From: Devosia sp. 66-22
GTDB lineage: Bacteria; Pseudomonadota; Alphaproteobacteria; Rhizobiales; Devosiaceae
Direction of reading: 5' to 3'
DNA length: 64,000 nt
Assembly: GCA_001899065.1 (NCBI GenBank)
Contig: MKUZ01000026.1
Coordinates: 1 to 64,000, forward strand
The position numbers and the translations under genes were made by a program. The notes under the pieces were generated by a model. It was not told the origin of the DNA. It did no database searches and saw only the letters and a list, made by a program, of their open reading frames with translations. Below, in pieces: positions 28,462 to 38,094 of the stretch (within the stretch, counting starts at the first letter, position 1; each line of letters opens with the position of its first letter).

Positions 28462-29130
28462 TCAGCGGGCCCTGCTGCCGGTCCCCAATGCCCGCACGGC
28501 AACCACCGCGATCAGTGCCCCCGCGCATTGCGCCGCAATGAAGCCGGGAGCATCGAGCGGGCGGATGCCACTGAACGTGTCGGTGAGCGTGCGGGCCAGC
28601 GTCACCGCCGGATTGGCAAAGGAGGTGGAGGCGGTAAACCAGTAGGCGCTGGTGATGTAGAGCCCGACGAGCCAGGGCAGCGCGTCGCGCCGCGACCCTC
28701 CGCCGATGAGGATCACGGCCACCAGTCCGAACGTCGCGAGCCCTTCCGCCAGCCACTGCCCGCCGCCGGTGCGGGCCTGCTGCGACAGGGCGACGAGCGG
28801 CAGCTCGAACATGGCGTGCGCGAGAAGCGTGCCCACGATGCCGCCCGCCACTTGGGCGAGGACGTAGAATGCCGCGTCGCGCGGCGGCAGCGCCCGCCGC
28901 AGGGCGGCAACCAGTGTCACGGCGGGATTGAGATGCGCGCCCGAGACGGGGCCGAGGACGGCGATGAGCACGGCCAGCGCCGCGCCCGTCGCCACCGCGT
29001 TGCAGAGGAGGGCGAGGGCCGCGTCCGCCGTCAGTCGCTCGGCCATGATGCCGGAGCCGACGACCGCGATCACGAGGAAGGCCGTGCCCGCGGCCTCGGC
29101 GGCGAGCCGGCGCGGAAGCTTGGCCGTCAC
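28462..29130 (-). CDS. aqpS: MIP-family channel of the arsenic operon (AqpS-like)
   Basis: The 222-aa membrane channel has both NPA motifs (SGAHLNPAVT, Asn68; FANPAVTLAR, Asn173). It is the last gene of the arsR-arsC-arsN2 run; its GTG overlaps the arsN2 stop (GTGA). In Sinorhizobium meliloti AqpS in an ars operon lets arsenite, made by ArsC, leave the cell by diffusion. The same role is inferred from position. It ends 9 bp from the convergent histidine kinase. Confidence 0.85.
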   Translation of the reverse strand: MTAKLPRRLAAEAAGTAFLVIAVVGSGIMAERLTADAALALLCNAVATGAALAVLIAVLGPVSGAHLNPAVTLVAALRRALPPRDAAFYVLAQVAGGIVGTLLAHAMFELPLVALSQQARTGGGQWLAEGLATFGLVAVILIGGGSRRDALPWLVGLYITSAYWFTASTSFANPAVTLARTLTDTFSGIRPLDAPGFIAAQCAGALIAVVAVRALGTGSRAR

Positions 29131-29558
29131 GACAGGGCGCGGGCGAGCAGCGTGGCGGACGAGCAGATGGTCGTCGCCTGTTTGGTCGCGAGGATCGCGG
29201 CCGGCGCGTCGCGACGATCCATCGGACGGAAGCCCTCGCGGACAAAGAAAGCGGCCGCGCCGGTGGTCAGCAGGAACGCGCGGCGCGCCCCGGCACGCGC
29301 TGCGTCGGCCAGCACCGCGGCGGTGACGGCATGGCCGTATCCCTTGCCGCGATGCTGCTCAAGCACCACCACCGAGCGCAGCAGCACCTCCTCGCCATAG
29401 AGCTCGTAGCCGCCATAGCCCACCGGCTGGCCCGCCGCGTCGAGCGCGAAGAAGCGCCTGCCGCCATCGCTGAGGTCTTCCGTGGGCAGGTGCGCCGCAT
29501 CGAGGGCCGCGGCGAGCGCGGGGGCGTCGGCCGGCACGGGGCGCAGCAGTGTCGCCAT
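29127..29558 (-). CDS. arsN2: Arsenic-resistance GNAT acetyltransferase, ArsN2 type
   Basis: The 143-aa GNAT protein has the acetyl-CoA loop EQHRGKGYGHAV and the ArsN2-like pattern LPTEDL near residue 25, LLRSVVVLE, AFLLTTGAAAFFVREGF and PAAILATKQATTICSSA. ArsN-type enzymes acetylate organoarsenicals; the exact substrate of ArsN2 is less certain than that of ArsN1. It overlaps arsC by 1 bp and the AqpS-like gene by 4 bp. Confidence 0.82.
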   Translation of the reverse strand: MATLLRPVPADAPALAAALDAAHLPTEDLSDGGRRFFALDAAGQPVGYGGYELYGEEVLLRSVVVLEQHRGKGYGHAVTAAVLADAARAGARRAFLLTTGAAAFFVREGFRPMDRRDAPAAILATKQATTICSSATLLARALS

Positions 29559-30085
29559 CAGGCCACCTGCGGCGCGCGCAGGGTCGAGCCGTCCATGGTG
29601 CCGATGCCCTTGAGACGGGCCGCCAGGGCCATCTGGTCGATGCTCGCCAGCGGCAGGCTGATGAAGGCCTCGACCCGGTTGCGCATGAAGCGATAGGCGT
29701 CCTCGAAGGCGGCGCGCCGGCGGAACTCGGGGCCGTCCACGGCAGCCGGGTCCTCGATGCCCCAATGGGCCGTCATCGGCCGGCCCGGCCAGATCGGACA
29801 GGTCTCGCCGGCGGCGTTGTCGCATACGGTGAACACGAAGTTCATCGGCGGCGCCGACGGCCCCGCGAACTCGTCCCACGATTTGGAGCGCAGACCGTCG
29901 GTTGGAACGCCGTTTTCCTCCAGCACGCTGAGCGCCATCGGATGGACGCTGCCCTTGGGGAAGCTGCCCGCCGAAAAGCCCCGGAAGCGTTCGCCGCCCA
30001 GATGGTTGAGCAGCGCTTCGCCGAGGATGGAGCGGGCCGAATTGCCCGTACACAGGAACAGCACATTGTAGGTGTCAGCAGGCAC
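29558..30085 (-). CDS. arsC: Arsenate reductase, low-molecular-weight phosphatase type
   Basis: The 175-aa cytosolic enzyme reduces arsenate to arsenite. The CX5R phosphatase loop is LCTGNSARS (Cys12, Arg18), with KSWDEFAGP, MNFVFTVCDNAAGETCPIWPG and AHWGIEDPA typical of the thioredoxin-coupled family. The frame is open upstream, but the GTG at 30085, overlapping the arsR end by 11 bp, gives the proper N-terminus. Confidence 0.93.
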   Translation of the reverse strand: MPADTYNVLFLCTGNSARSILGEALLNHLGGERFRGFSAGSFPKGSVHPMALSVLEENGVPTDGLRSKSWDEFAGPSAPPMNFVFTVCDNAAGETCPIWPGRPMTAHWGIEDPAAVDGPEFRRRAAFEDAYRFMRNRVEAFISLPLASIDQMALAARLKGIGTMDGSTLRAPQVA

Positions 30086-30446
30086 GGGACATCTCCATGG
30101 ACGCAGGGGCACAACAGGATGCGGCGACTTCCGCCGCCGGCGCGCAGACCTCGGGGTGGCCCTGGCAGCAGTCGCGCATGAGGAAGGCGACGAGGCCCGA
30201 GAGCCCCTCATAATTGGCCGCATAGATGATCGAGCGGGACACCCGCCTCGACGTCACGAGGCCGGCCCGCTCGAGGGTGGACAGGTGGAAGGAGGCTCCG
30301 GAGGGCGACACCCCGGCCGCCTCGCCGACGGCGCCCGCCGACATGCCGTCGGGTCCGGCAACCACCAGCGCTCGGACCATCTGCAGCCGGGTGGCCTGCG
30401 AGAGCGCCCCGAACGCATCGAGGGCTTGCGCTTCGTCGATTTTCAT
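30075..30446 (-). CDS. arsR: ArsR-family arsenite-responsive repressor
   Basis: The 123-aa winged-helix repressor has LSQATRLQMVRAL, VSPSGASFHLSTLERAGLV and RSIIYAANY. A C-terminal cysteine set (Cys93, Cys94, Cys101, then Cys111, 112 and 123) resembles the Cys95/96/102 arsenite site described for Acidithiobacillus ferrooxidans ArsR rather than the N-terminal site of the E. coli protein. It heads arsC-arsN2-aqpS and is divergent from the DUF6428 gene with about 40 bp between starts. Confidence 0.93.
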   Translation of the reverse strand: MKIDEAQALDAFGALSQATRLQMVRALVVAGPDGMSAGAVGEAAGVSPSGASFHLSTLERAGLVTSRRVSRSIIYAANYEGLSGLVAFLMRDCCQGHPEVCAPAAEVAASCCAPASMEMSRAC

Positions 30447-30473
30447 TTCAACATCTCAAGAATCATTGAAATG
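30444..30473. promoter_or_regulatory. ArsR operator in the divergent ars control region
   Basis: CATTTCAA and TTGAAATG are perfect 8-bp arms 14 nt apart, placed between the arsR start and the DUF6428 start. The left arm contains the arsR start codon. One ArsR site could control both directions; binding is inferred. Confidence 0.6.
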
Positions 30474-30485
30474 AGGATATCCGAC

Positions 30486-31001
30486 ATGGACGCCCAGGCC
30501 AAGCCCCCTCAGGCGGACAGCTCACTGAGCCATTTGCTGGCCGCGCTCGCACCGCATGACGACAAGGCGCTGGTGCTCGCCTACGAAACCGGCGCCGAGG
30601 TGCAGCCGGGCTACCACGTGACCGAGGTCAAGGCGGGTTCCTTCGTCACGCTCGACTGCGGCGGCAATCCGGATGCCTGGCAGGAGACGATCCTCCAGGT
30701 CGAGGACATTCCGGCGCGCGACGGCGCTGGACCCATGCGGGTGGGCAAGTTCCGCGCCATCCTCGCCCAGGTCGACCGCAAGGTGCGGCTTGCCGGCGAC
30801 GCCCGCGTCACCGTCGAGGTCAGCCGGCCCGGCGAGCCCATGAAGGTCTACGACGTGGCCGCGGTCGAGGTGACCGGCGAGCGTGCCGTGATGCGCCTCG
30901 GCGAACGTCCGGCGATCTGCAAACCGCGACATCGCGCCCGCCAGCAGGCCGCGTCCGCCTGTTGCTCTCCGGCAGCCGATTCGTCATCCTGCTGCCGCTG
31001 A
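30486..31001 (+). CDS. DUF6428 family protein of the ars locus
   Basis: The 171-aa protein contains the DUF6428-like core YHVTEVKAGSFVTLDCGG followed by WQETILQVED. It ends in a cysteine-rich tail (SACCSPAADSSSCCR) that could bind arsenite or another thiophilic metal. Function is not established; location opposite arsR and ahead of an ArsK-like exporter points to arsenic handling. The ATG at 30486 has a GAGGA site upstream; an ATG at 30471 would add five residues but lies in the operator. Confidence 0.7.
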   Translation: MDAQAKPPQADSSLSHLLAALAPHDDKALVLAYETGAEVQPGYHVTEVKAGSFVTLDCGGNPDAWQETILQVEDIPARDGAGPMRVGKFRAILAQVDRKVRLAGDARVTVEVSRPGEPMKVYDVAAVEVTGERAVMRLGERPAICKPRHRARQQAASACCSPAADSSSCCR

Positions 31002-31065
31002 ATCGAGGACTGCCGCTATCGCCGCTCTACCCTTTGCGGGCCGCCACCCGCTTCCTGCCGTCGCG

Positions 31066-32232
31066 GTGGTCTGGCTGCTGGGCGTCTCGCAGATCGTCGG
31101 CTATGGAACGCTGTATTACAGCTTCGCCATCCTCGCCCGCAACGCCGCGCCCGCGCTGGGCTGGCCCGAGCCCTGGCTGTTCGGCGCGTTCTCGCTGGGC
31201 CTCCTCGTGGGCGGCCTTGTCGCGCACGAAGTGGGCAAGCGGATGGATCGTCACAGCGCCGGCGCGGTGATGACGCTGGGCAGCATCGTCGCCGCCGCGG
31301 CCCTGCTCGTCGCGGGGCTGGCCCCCAATGGCATGGTGTTCGCCGCGGCCATCGTGCTCACCCAGGTCGCCGGCACGCTGGTGCTGTACGATGCGGCCTT
31401 CACCGCGCTGGTGCAGGTGGCGGGCGCCAGCGCGCGCGCCCGCATCAATCACCTGACGCTCATCGCGGGCTTCGCCTCGACCATCTTCTGGCCGCTGACC
31501 GCGTGGCTCGACGCGGTCGTGGGCTGGCGGACCGCCTATGTCGCCTTCGCCGCCGCGACGCTCCTCGTCTGCGTTCCCATCCATGCGCTGCTGGCGCAGC
31601 GGCGCGCCGGCGCCCGCGCGGCGACACCTGCCGCCACGGCGCCGACCGAACCGGCCGTGCCGCATCCGGCGGCGCCGGCTTCGGCGATGTGGTTCGCCAC
31701 CGCGGGGTTTGCGCTGTCGGGCTTCGCGCTCTCGGCGGTGCTCGCGCAGATGGTGCCGCTCCTGACCGCGGTCGGCCTGGGCGCCAGCGCACTCCTCGTC
31801 TCGACGCTGTTCGGGCCGGCCCAGGTGCTGGTCCGCTTCGCCAATTTGCTGGCCGGAGCGGCGCGGCACCCCGTCTTTCCGGCGCTGCTCGCGCTCGCCC
31901 TCCTGCCGGCCGCCATTGCGGTGCTGGCCTTCGGCGCGCCGGCGCTCGTTGCCGCGGTGTTGTTCGCGGTGATGCTCGGCTTCGGCTCGGGCCTCAAGAG
32001 CATCGTGCACGGATCGCTGCCGCTCGCCCTGTTCGGTCCCGATGCCTACGGCGCGCGCCTCGGCCTCATGGCGTCGGTGCGGCAGGTGCTGGCCTCCGTC
32101 GCCCCGTTCGTCCTCGCCACGCTCATCGAAGCGGTCGGCGTGCGGCCGGCGCTGTGGCTGGTCGCCGGAGTGGGACTGCTGGGCCTTGCCTGCCTCGTCC
32201 AGGTCGCGCGCTCGGTGCGGCCCGCACACTAG
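31066..32232 (+). CDS. arsK: MFS exporter, ArsK-like
   Basis: This 388-aa major facilitator has about 12 membrane segments, starting WLLGVSQIVGYGTLYYSFAI and GAFSLGLLVGGLVAHEVGKR, which match the ArsK arsenite-efflux group and its unnamed relatives. Only a GTG is available and the protein starts directly in the first membrane helix; no ATG exists in frame between the DUF6428 stop and 31066, so a slightly longer protein from a rare start is possible. It follows DUF6428 by 64 bp and should be induced by arsenite through ArsR. Confidence 0.75.
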   Translation: MVWLLGVSQIVGYGTLYYSFAILARNAAPALGWPEPWLFGAFSLGLLVGGLVAHEVGKRMDRHSAGAVMTLGSIVAAAALLVAGLAPNGMVFAAAIVLTQVAGTLVLYDAAFTALVQVAGASARARINHLTLIAGFASTIFWPLTAWLDAVVGWRTAYVAFAAATLLVCVPIHALLAQRRAGARAATPAATAPTEPAVPHPAAPASAMWFATAGFALSGFALSAVLAQMVPLLTAVGLGASALLVSTLFGPAQVLVRFANLLAGAARHPVFPALLALALLPAAIAVLAFGAPALVAAVLFAVMLGFGSGLKSIVHGSLPLALFGPDAYGARLGLMASVRQVLASVAPFVLATLIEAVGVRPALWLVAGVGLLGLACLVQVARSVRPAH

Positions 32233-32352
32233 CGCCCGCCGCCCCGAGCACCGGGAACCTGCGGGGTCCGGCTTTGCCTGATGTTAACGCGGATCATGCT
32301 AGCTGGCGCCCGGGTATATCTCCCCACTGCTCCAGAAGGACCACATCCACAA

Positions 32353-34803
32353 ATGTCCCCCAAATCCCTGTTGCGGCTGCCGGAGTTCAAGCTCCGGGGC
32401 AAAATCATACTGGCCGCCGCGGCGATCTTTTCGGTCGCCATCGCCGTTTCGCTGTTTTACGTCGTCTCGACCGCCCGGCAGAAAGACCTCGCCGCGGCCG
32501 ATGAGACCCTTGCCGCCATCGCCAATAGTCGCTCCGACGACATCCGCATCTGGCTGAGCCGCTACGCCACCTTCGCCGAAGCCACGGCGACCACCGCCGA
32601 AGCGCTGATCGCCGACCAGTCGTCCTCGCTCAGGAGCTTCCCCGGCATCGCGCGGCATGCCGCTGAAGCGGTGCCCGATGCGCTGGGCGTCATCGTTATG
32701 TTCTCCCCCGAGGCCAAGCTCAACATGCGCCTCGACTTCTTCAGCTCGGGCTTCGGCTCCGACGACGGCTATTCGGGCGTCTACGCCGCCCGCCCCAAGG
32801 CCGGCGAAGCGGTGACCATCACCAGCCTCGAGGATACGACCGGCGCGGGCTATGCCTGGTTCGACAGCGGCCTCGCCACGGGCGCCGACGTCACCGGCCC
32901 CTCGCTCACCGGCGAACAGCTCTACACCTCCGTGCAGGCTCCCATCCATGACGGCACCGGCAAGACGGTCGGCCTCGCGCTGGTGCCGTTCGACGGGCGC
33001 GAGATCACCAACCTCATCGGCGCCGAGGCGCCGCTGGGCGTCGGCTTCTTCGGCGTGGTCAATGGCGACGGCGTGTGGGTGATGAATCCGGATGCCTCGG
33101 TGCTGGGCACCAAGGCATCCGACCAGGCCGCCAATGCGTGGGTGACCGATACGGTCGCCGCCATGGGCGACAAAGAGACCCACCAGTCGACCGGCCCGGG
33201 CCCCGACGGCCAGATGTGGAGCCTCACGGCGCAGCGCATCGACCTGCCGGGCAGCACCCGCTCGTGGACGGCGCTGATCGCGGTGCCGCAGGCAGTGCTG
33301 CTGGCCGAATCCAATGCCATGCTGCGCAGCGACCTGATCGGCGGCGCGGTGATCCTGGGCATCGGACTGCTCGCCTTCGCCCTGCTGGGCAATTCCATCG
33401 CCAAGCCGGTGAACCGGATGACCGGCGTAATGCGCAAGCTGGCCGAGGGCGACTACAGCGTCGAAGTGCCCTACGCCAAGCGTCGCGACGAGATCGGCGC
33501 CATGGCATCGGCGCTCGAAGTGTTCCGCGAGAACGGCATGAAGGTCGCCGAGATGACGGAGGCGGAAGCCGCCCGCATCATCTCCGATCAGAAGCGCCGC
33601 GCGGAAATGATGGCCGAGCTCCGCCGTGCCTTCGGCGACGTTGTCGATGCTGCCGTGGCCGGCGACTTCAGCCGCCGTGTCGACACCGAGTTCCCCGACG
33701 CCGAGCTCAACGCCATCGCGCAGTCGATCAACAACCTCGTGACCACGGTGGATCGCGGCCTCGGCGAAACCGGCGACGTGCTCGCCGCGCTCGCCGATAC
33801 GCGGCTGAGCAAGCGGGTCGAGGGCGACTACGAAGGCGCCTTCGCCCGGCTCAAATCCGACACCAACCGCGTGGCCGAAAAGCTCACCGAGATCGTCGGC
33901 CAGCTCAAGGACACCTCGCGTTCGCTCAAGCTCGCGACCGGCGAGATCCTCAGTGGCGCCAACGACCTCAGCGAGCGCACCACCAAGCAGGCCGGCACCA
34001 TCGAGGAAACCTCCGCCGCGATGGAGCAGCTTGCCACCACCGTGGCGCAGAACGCCAAGCGCGCGGTCGATGCCTCGGGCGTTGCCGCCACCGTCACCCG
34101 CACCGCCGAGGAAGGCGGCGTGGTGATGGGCTCGGCCAACGAAGCGATGGAGCGGATTACGGCCTCCTCGGCCAAGATCAGCAACATCATCGGGCTGATC
34201 GACGACATCGCGTTCCAGACCAACCTGCTGGCGCTCAACGCCTCGGTGGAAGCGGCGCGCGCCGGCGATGCCGGCAAGGGCTTTGCCGTCGTCGCCGTCG
34301 AGGTCCGTCGCCTCGCCCAGTCGGCCGCCAGTGCCTCCGCCGAAGTGAAGGCGCTGATCGAGCAGTCCGGCACGGAAGTGGCGAGCGGTTCCAAGCTCGT
34401 GGCCGACGCGGCGCAGAAGCTCGTCGCCATGCTGGGGGCCGCCCGTGCCTCGAGCGAACTGATGGACGGCATCGCCCGCGACAGCCGCGAACAGGCCTCG
34501 GCGATCGACGAGGTCACGACCGCAGTGCGCGTCATGGACGAGATGACCCAGCACAATGCGGCGCTGGTCGAGGAGATCAACGCCTCGATCGAGCAGACCG
34601 AGAGCCAGGCCAATGAGCTCGACCGCATCGTCGACGTGTTCGCCATCGAGGAAACCGGCCGCCGCGTGGCGGCTCGCGCCGAAGCCCCGGCGCCGGCGAG
34701 GGCCGGTGGGGTCAAGTCGCTGCAGAAGCGGGTGACGCAGGCGGCCAAGTCGTATCTGAGCCGCGGCAACGCCGCCGTCGATCCGGACTGGTCGGAGTTC
34801 TGA
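32353..34803 (+). CDS. Methyl-accepting chemotaxis protein
   Basis: The 816-aa receptor has TM1 at about 16-38, a periplasmic double-Cache-like sensor (about 40-315, with [16 protein letters not shown] and [11 protein letters not shown]), TM2 at about 327-350, a HAMP domain ([21 protein letters not shown]), a second HAMP-like segment, and the signalling hairpin [18 protein letters not shown] (about 621-638). No C-terminal NWETF-type tail is present. The ATG at 32353 fits better than the one at 32281. It stands alone, without che genes. A strong terminator follows. Confidence 0.93.
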   Translation: MSPKSLLRLPEFKLRGKIILAAAAIFSVAIAVSLFYVVSTARQKDLAAADETLAAIANSRSDDIRIWLSRYATFAEATATTAEALIADQSSSLRSFPGIARHAAEAVPDALGVIVMFSPEAKLNMRLDFFSSGFGSDDGYSGVYAARPKAGEAVTITSLEDTTGAGYAWFDSGLATGADVTGPSLTGEQLYTSVQAPIHDGTGKTVGLALVPFDGREITNLIGAEAPLGVGFFGVVNGDGVWVMNPDASVLGTKASDQAANAWVTDTVAAMGDKETHQSTGPGPDGQMWSLTAQRIDLPGSTRSWTALIAVPQAVLLAESNAMLRSDLIGGAVILGIGLLAFALLGNSIAKPVNRMTGVMRKLAEGDYSVEVPYAKRRDEIGAMASALEVFRENGMKVAEMTEAEAARIISDQKRRAEMMAELRRAFGDVVDAAVAGDFSRRVDTEFPDAELNAIAQSINNLVTTVDRGLGETGDVLAALADTRLSKRVEGDYEGAFARLKSDTNRVAEKLTEIVGQLKDTSRSLKLATGEILSGANDLSERTTKQAGTIEETSAAMEQLATTVAQNAKRAVDASGVAATVTRTAEEGGVVMGSANEAMERITASSAKISNIIGLIDDIAFQTNLLALNASVEAARAGDAGKGFAVVAVEVRRLAQSAASASAEVKALIEQSGTEVASGSKLVADAAQKLVAMLGAARASSELMDGIARDSREQASAIDEVTTAVRVMDEMTQHNAALVEEINASIEQTESQANELDRIVDVFAIEETGRRVAARAEAPAPARAGGVKSLQKRVTQAAKSYLSRGNAAVDPDWSEF

Positions 34804-34837
34804 CGGAGCGGCGCCGCTCCGGCTGACGATGAACAGC

Positions 34838-34869
34838 ACTCCGGCGGGACCAGCCCGCCGGAGTTTTCG
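34838..34869 (+). terminator. Rho-independent terminator after the chemotaxis receptor
   Basis: ACTCCGGCGGG, 5 nt, CCCGCCGGAGT form a perfect 11-bp stem running into TTTTCG, 35 bp past the stop. It also lies just beyond the aqpZ stop on the other strand and could serve both. Confidence 0.85.
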
Positions 34870-34878
34870 TTTGCGCCG

Positions 34879-35592
34879 TTACGACTGGCCGACGCCGGCC
34901 GGGCTTTCGCCCGGGGCGAGCAGGTACTTCCAGATCAGGGCGCCGATGGCGGCCCCCACCAGCGGCGCGACGATGAACAGCCACACCTGGCCGAGAGCCC
35001 CGTTGGTCGCAAAGATCGCCGCGGCGATCGAGCGGGCGGGGTTGACCGACGTGTTGGTCACCGGGATCGAAATCAGGTGGATCAGCGTCAGCCCGAGGCC
35101 GATCGCGAGCGGTGCAAAACCCGCCGGCGCCGCCTTGCTGGTCGAGCCGAGGATGATGAGCAGGAACACCGCCGTGAGCACGATCTCGGCGAGCAGCGCC
35201 GCCACCATCGAATAGCCGCCCGGCGACAGCTCGCCATAGCCGTTGGAGGCGAAGCCGCCCGCGGTGAAGTCGGCCCTGCCCGACACGATCAGGTAGAGCA
35301 CGGCCGCACCGGCGATGCCGCCCACGAGCTGGACGATCCAGTAGCCGATCAGATCCTTCCACTCGAAGCGACCCGCCAGGGCGAGCCCGAGCGACACCGC
35401 GGGGTTGAAATGGCCGCCCGAAGTCCCGCCCACGGCATAGGCCATGGTGAGCACGGTCAGGCCGAACGCGAACGCGACGCCCACGAAGCCGATGCCGACA
35501 TCGGGGAAGCCCGCCGCGATAAGGGCGCTGCCGCACCCCCCGAAGACGAGCCAGAATGTGCCGATGAACTCGGCCGATAGCTTACGAAACAT
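34879..35592 (-). CDS. aqpZ: Aquaporin Z
   Basis: The 237-aa water channel has six membrane segments and two NPA motifs (GGHFNPAVS, Asn63; TSVNPARS, Asn184). N-terminal [20 protein letters not shown] and the selectivity-filter context match AqpZ rather than glycerol channels. Monocistronic. Confidence 0.95.
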   Translation of the reverse strand: MFRKLSAEFIGTFWLVFGGCGSALIAAGFPDVGIGFVGVAFAFGLTVLTMAYAVGGTSGGHFNPAVSLGLALAGRFEWKDLIGYWIVQLVGGIAGAAVLYLIVSGRADFTAGGFASNGYGELSPGGYSMVAALLAEIVLTAVFLLIILGSTSKAAPAGFAPLAIGLGLTLIHLISIPVTNTSVNPARSIAAAIFATNGALGQVWLFIVAPLVGAAIGALIWKYLLAPGESPAGVGQS

Positions 35593-35708
35593 ACGCTGAT
35601 GCCCTCATTGGTTTCCCACGACCAAGGGCTAGCGCGATGCCGGTCCGCCGAGAATCCGCCTTGGCGAGTTACGCACCGGCGATTTGACGGTCCGGGACGC
35701 GGGGTCGC

Positions 35709-37325
35709 TCAGACCAGCGCGAAGTCGTCCCAGCTCAGCGCCGGCTTGCCCTCGAGCGTGGCGATCAGCGCGCCGCCGCTGCCGCCCTTGCCGTCGGCGT
35801 CGTAGTACAGCCGGCCAGTGAGGGTGTCGTAGATGATGTGGTCGGTCTTGTCGTGCGCCTTGGTCGCCCCGGCGGCGGCGTAGAATTCGCTCGGGGTGAA
35901 GGTCTTGCCCAGCGCCTTGAAGACCGTGTTCTCGAGCTGGATCTGGTCGACGCCGGGCGTGAAGTCGACGATCGTATCGGCATTGCCCTTGCCTGCCTTG
36001 GCGTTGAACAGGAAGGCGTCGCCGCCCTCTCCGCCGGTCAGCACATCGCGGCCGGCGCCGCCCGCCAGCGTGTCGCGCCCGTCGCCGCCGGTGATGTAGT
36101 CGGCGCCGCCATTGCCCGACAGGCGGTTGCTGTTGCCGTCGCCGATTAGCACGTCGGCCCGCTTGCCGCCTTCGACATCCTCGATATTGCGGATGAGGTC
36201 CTCGGTGCGGCTGCCGATCAGAACGCTGGTCCAGTTCGCGCCGTCGAGCGCCACCGTGATGCCGGCGCTCTTTTCGCTGTAGATGGCGGTGTCGCGTGCG
36301 CCGCTGCCGCCGTCGATGCGGTCGAGCCCGGCCCGGCCCTGCAGGCGGTCCGACAGGGCGCCGCCCAGGATCAGGTCGCGCCCGCCGGTACCCGTAAGGC
36401 TGTCGGCGCCGATGCCGATGCCCGAGCTGAACAGGCCGGTCGGCAGCGCGCCGAACACCACGCGGTTGTAGCCGGCCAGCTCGTCCATGCCGTAGCCCAG
36501 CTCGGCGAGGAACTTGATCTCGGCCTGGTAGAGCCAGGGCATGTGCTCGCCGGTGGGGTCGGGGCCGACCACCTTGAAGCGGATATTGTGGCCGTCGGCG
36601 CGCCCGCCCAGCGCCAGCGCGATATCGCTGTCGTTCCACACATTGGTGACGCGGTCGTCGCTGCGGCTCGTGCCCTTGCCGTAGCGGATCGAGCCGAAGC
36701 TCACGCCTTCATAGATGTCGCCCTTGTGCGACTGCATGAACGCATTGACCATGCCGCCGCCCAGGCTGTGGCCGGTGACATAGACCTTGGTGATCTCGGG
36801 GTGCTGCGCCAGATAGGTCTTGATCGCCGCGTCAAGCTGCTGGAACAGCTTCCAGTGGTCGCTGCGCCTGTCGCCCCACTGCTTGGAATCGGGCGAACTG
36901 CCGATCCCGCCATCGATGTCGTTGCTGCCGCGGAAGGCGATGAACAGCGCATCGTCGCTGCGCGCCACCAGCGCCGCCCCATTGCGGTTGGTGAACACGC
37001 CGCTCTCGAGGCCGATCGAGGGGAAGTTCGTGCTGCGCGAAGCGACGGGGCGCAGGGCCGGCATGTCGTCGGCATCGAGCAGGGTGAGGTATTGCGTTGC
37101 GGTGGCCCAGGCCGCCGCCTGGTAGGCCACCGTCGGCGCATTGACGCCACTCCTGGCGACCTCGATCGTGTTAACCCCATCGGTGGGATCGGTATCGACC
37201 GCCCTCAGCCGCATCGCCGCCGACGACAGGCTCATCATGAAGCCGAGCTTGCCCTCCGCCGCAAAAATCTCCGCCGCCGTCGCCACGCTGCACCCTGTTG
37301 TGAAGTCAACCCGATAGGCCGACAC
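35709..37325 (-). CDS. RTX-type lipase-like secreted protein
   Basis: The 538-aa protein has an N-terminal class-3-lipase-like domain with Ser187 in VTGHSLGGG and FIAFRGSNDIDGG. The C-terminal half is a calcium-binding RTX region with repeats such as GNGGADYITGGDGRDTLAGG and GGAGRDVLTGGEGGDAF (about 325-460), ending in a serralysin-type C-terminal module (AFLFNAKAGKGNADTIVDF, YYDADGKGG). It lacks an N-terminal signal peptide and is probably exported by a type I system, which is not encoded nearby. Confidence 0.9.
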   Translation of the reverse strand: MSAYRVDFTTGCSVATAAEIFAAEGKLGFMMSLSSAAMRLRAVDTDPTDGVNTIEVARSGVNAPTVAYQAAAWATATQYLTLLDADDMPALRPVASRSTNFPSIGLESGVFTNRNGAALVARSDDALFIAFRGSNDIDGGIGSSPDSKQWGDRRSDHWKLFQQLDAAIKTYLAQHPEITKVYVTGHSLGGGMVNAFMQSHKGDIYEGVSFGSIRYGKGTSRSDDRVTNVWNDSDIALALGGRADGHNIRFKVVGPDPTGEHMPWLYQAEIKFLAELGYGMDELAGYNRVVFGALPTGLFSSGIGIGADSLTGTGGRDLILGGALSDRLQGRAGLDRIDGGSGARDTAIYSEKSAGITVALDGANWTSVLIGSRTEDLIRNIEDVEGGKRADVLIGDGNSNRLSGNGGADYITGGDGRDTLAGGAGRDVLTGGEGGDAFLFNAKAGKGNADTIVDFTPGVDQIQLENTVFKALGKTFTPSEFYAAAGATKAHDKTDHIIYDTLTGRLYYDADGKGGSGGALIATLEGKPALSWDDFALV

Positions 37326-37439
37326 TATAGCCTAAGTCATACCGTGGCGATGTGACGACAGATCGCGGTCAAACGATGGCAAAGTCGCCATGGTCGAGCA
37401 CCGGCTTGTTGTTGAGCGGCAAAGTCGGAACCGCCGCTT

Positions 37440-38018
37440 CTACCGCAGTCCGACTTCCTCCAGCAGGCCCTTGGCCTTCGCGTCGTAGTAGTACCCGCGC
37501 GAATAGTTGCGCACCGCCTGGTCGGCATTGTTGTCGCCCACGAGGTAGGCGCCGCTGAGATATTTCACCGAGTATTTGAGGTTGGTCTCGGCATCGAGCA
37601 GGCCGCTCGCCGGGCCGCGATAGCCCATCGACTGGGCGGTGGCGTAGCTGATCTGCATCAGGCCGTAATAGGGGCCGTTGCGCGCCCTGGGGTTGTAGCC
37701 GCTCTCGCGCACGATGACGCGGCGGACGAGGGACTCGGGCACATTGTAGTGGGTGGAGTATTTCGCGATCAGCCCGTCGAGGCTCGAGGGGCTGACCGGG
37801 TCGGCGCTGGCGACCTCGATGTCGACCGCCGCCGTCCGTTGCGCCGGCTGCGGCGCAATGTTGGCGAGGCTGGGGAATTTGGTCGACGAACAGCCGGCAA
37901 CCGCCAGGGTTGCCGCCACCGCCACAATCACAAGAAGTCGAGAGCTCACGCCAATACTGCCGTCAATTGCGTCGCCCCCAATAGCATTTCGCGCGCGCCG
38001 GTGGAAACCGTGCGACAT
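37440..38018 (-). CDS. Lytic transglycosylase-like lipoprotein (SLT domain)
   Basis: The 192-aa protein has a lipobox-type signal (VAATLAVAGCSS, lipidated Cys43) after a positively charged leader. The SLT domain follows: catalytic Glu105 in VIVRESGYNP, GPYYGLMQISYATAQSMGY, then a repeat-like NYSRGYYYDAKAKGL end. The ATG at 38018 has a GGAGG site; a GTG at 37949 would give a shorter, standard lipoprotein leader. It should cleave peptidoglycan in the periplasm. Divergent from the channel gene at 38095. Confidence 0.88.
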   Translation of the reverse strand: MSHGFHRRARNAIGGDAIDGSIGVSSRLLVIVAVAATLAVAGCSSTKFPSLANIAPQPAQRTAAVDIEVASADPVSPSSLDGLIAKYSTHYNVPESLVRRVIVRESGYNPRARNGPYYGLMQISYATAQSMGYRGPASGLLDAETNLKYSVKYLSGAYLVGDNNADQAVRNYSRGYYYDAKAKGLLEEVGLR

Positions 38019-38094
38019 TGCCGCGCCCTCCGGCTTCTCAATCGAGCTGCCAAGTGATTGAATATTCAGGGGCGTTTGGGCGAGCACTGATCTG

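Noticed and set aside
32299-34839. 846-aa minus-strand open frame
   Set aside because: It mirrors the chemotaxis receptor on the plus strand. The His/Gly-rich composition is typical of antisense shadows in GC-rich genes.
35946-36400. Internal repeats in the RTX protein as a DNA repeat array
   Set aside because: They are the calcium-binding nonapeptide repeats of the encoded protein, not an independent repeat element.
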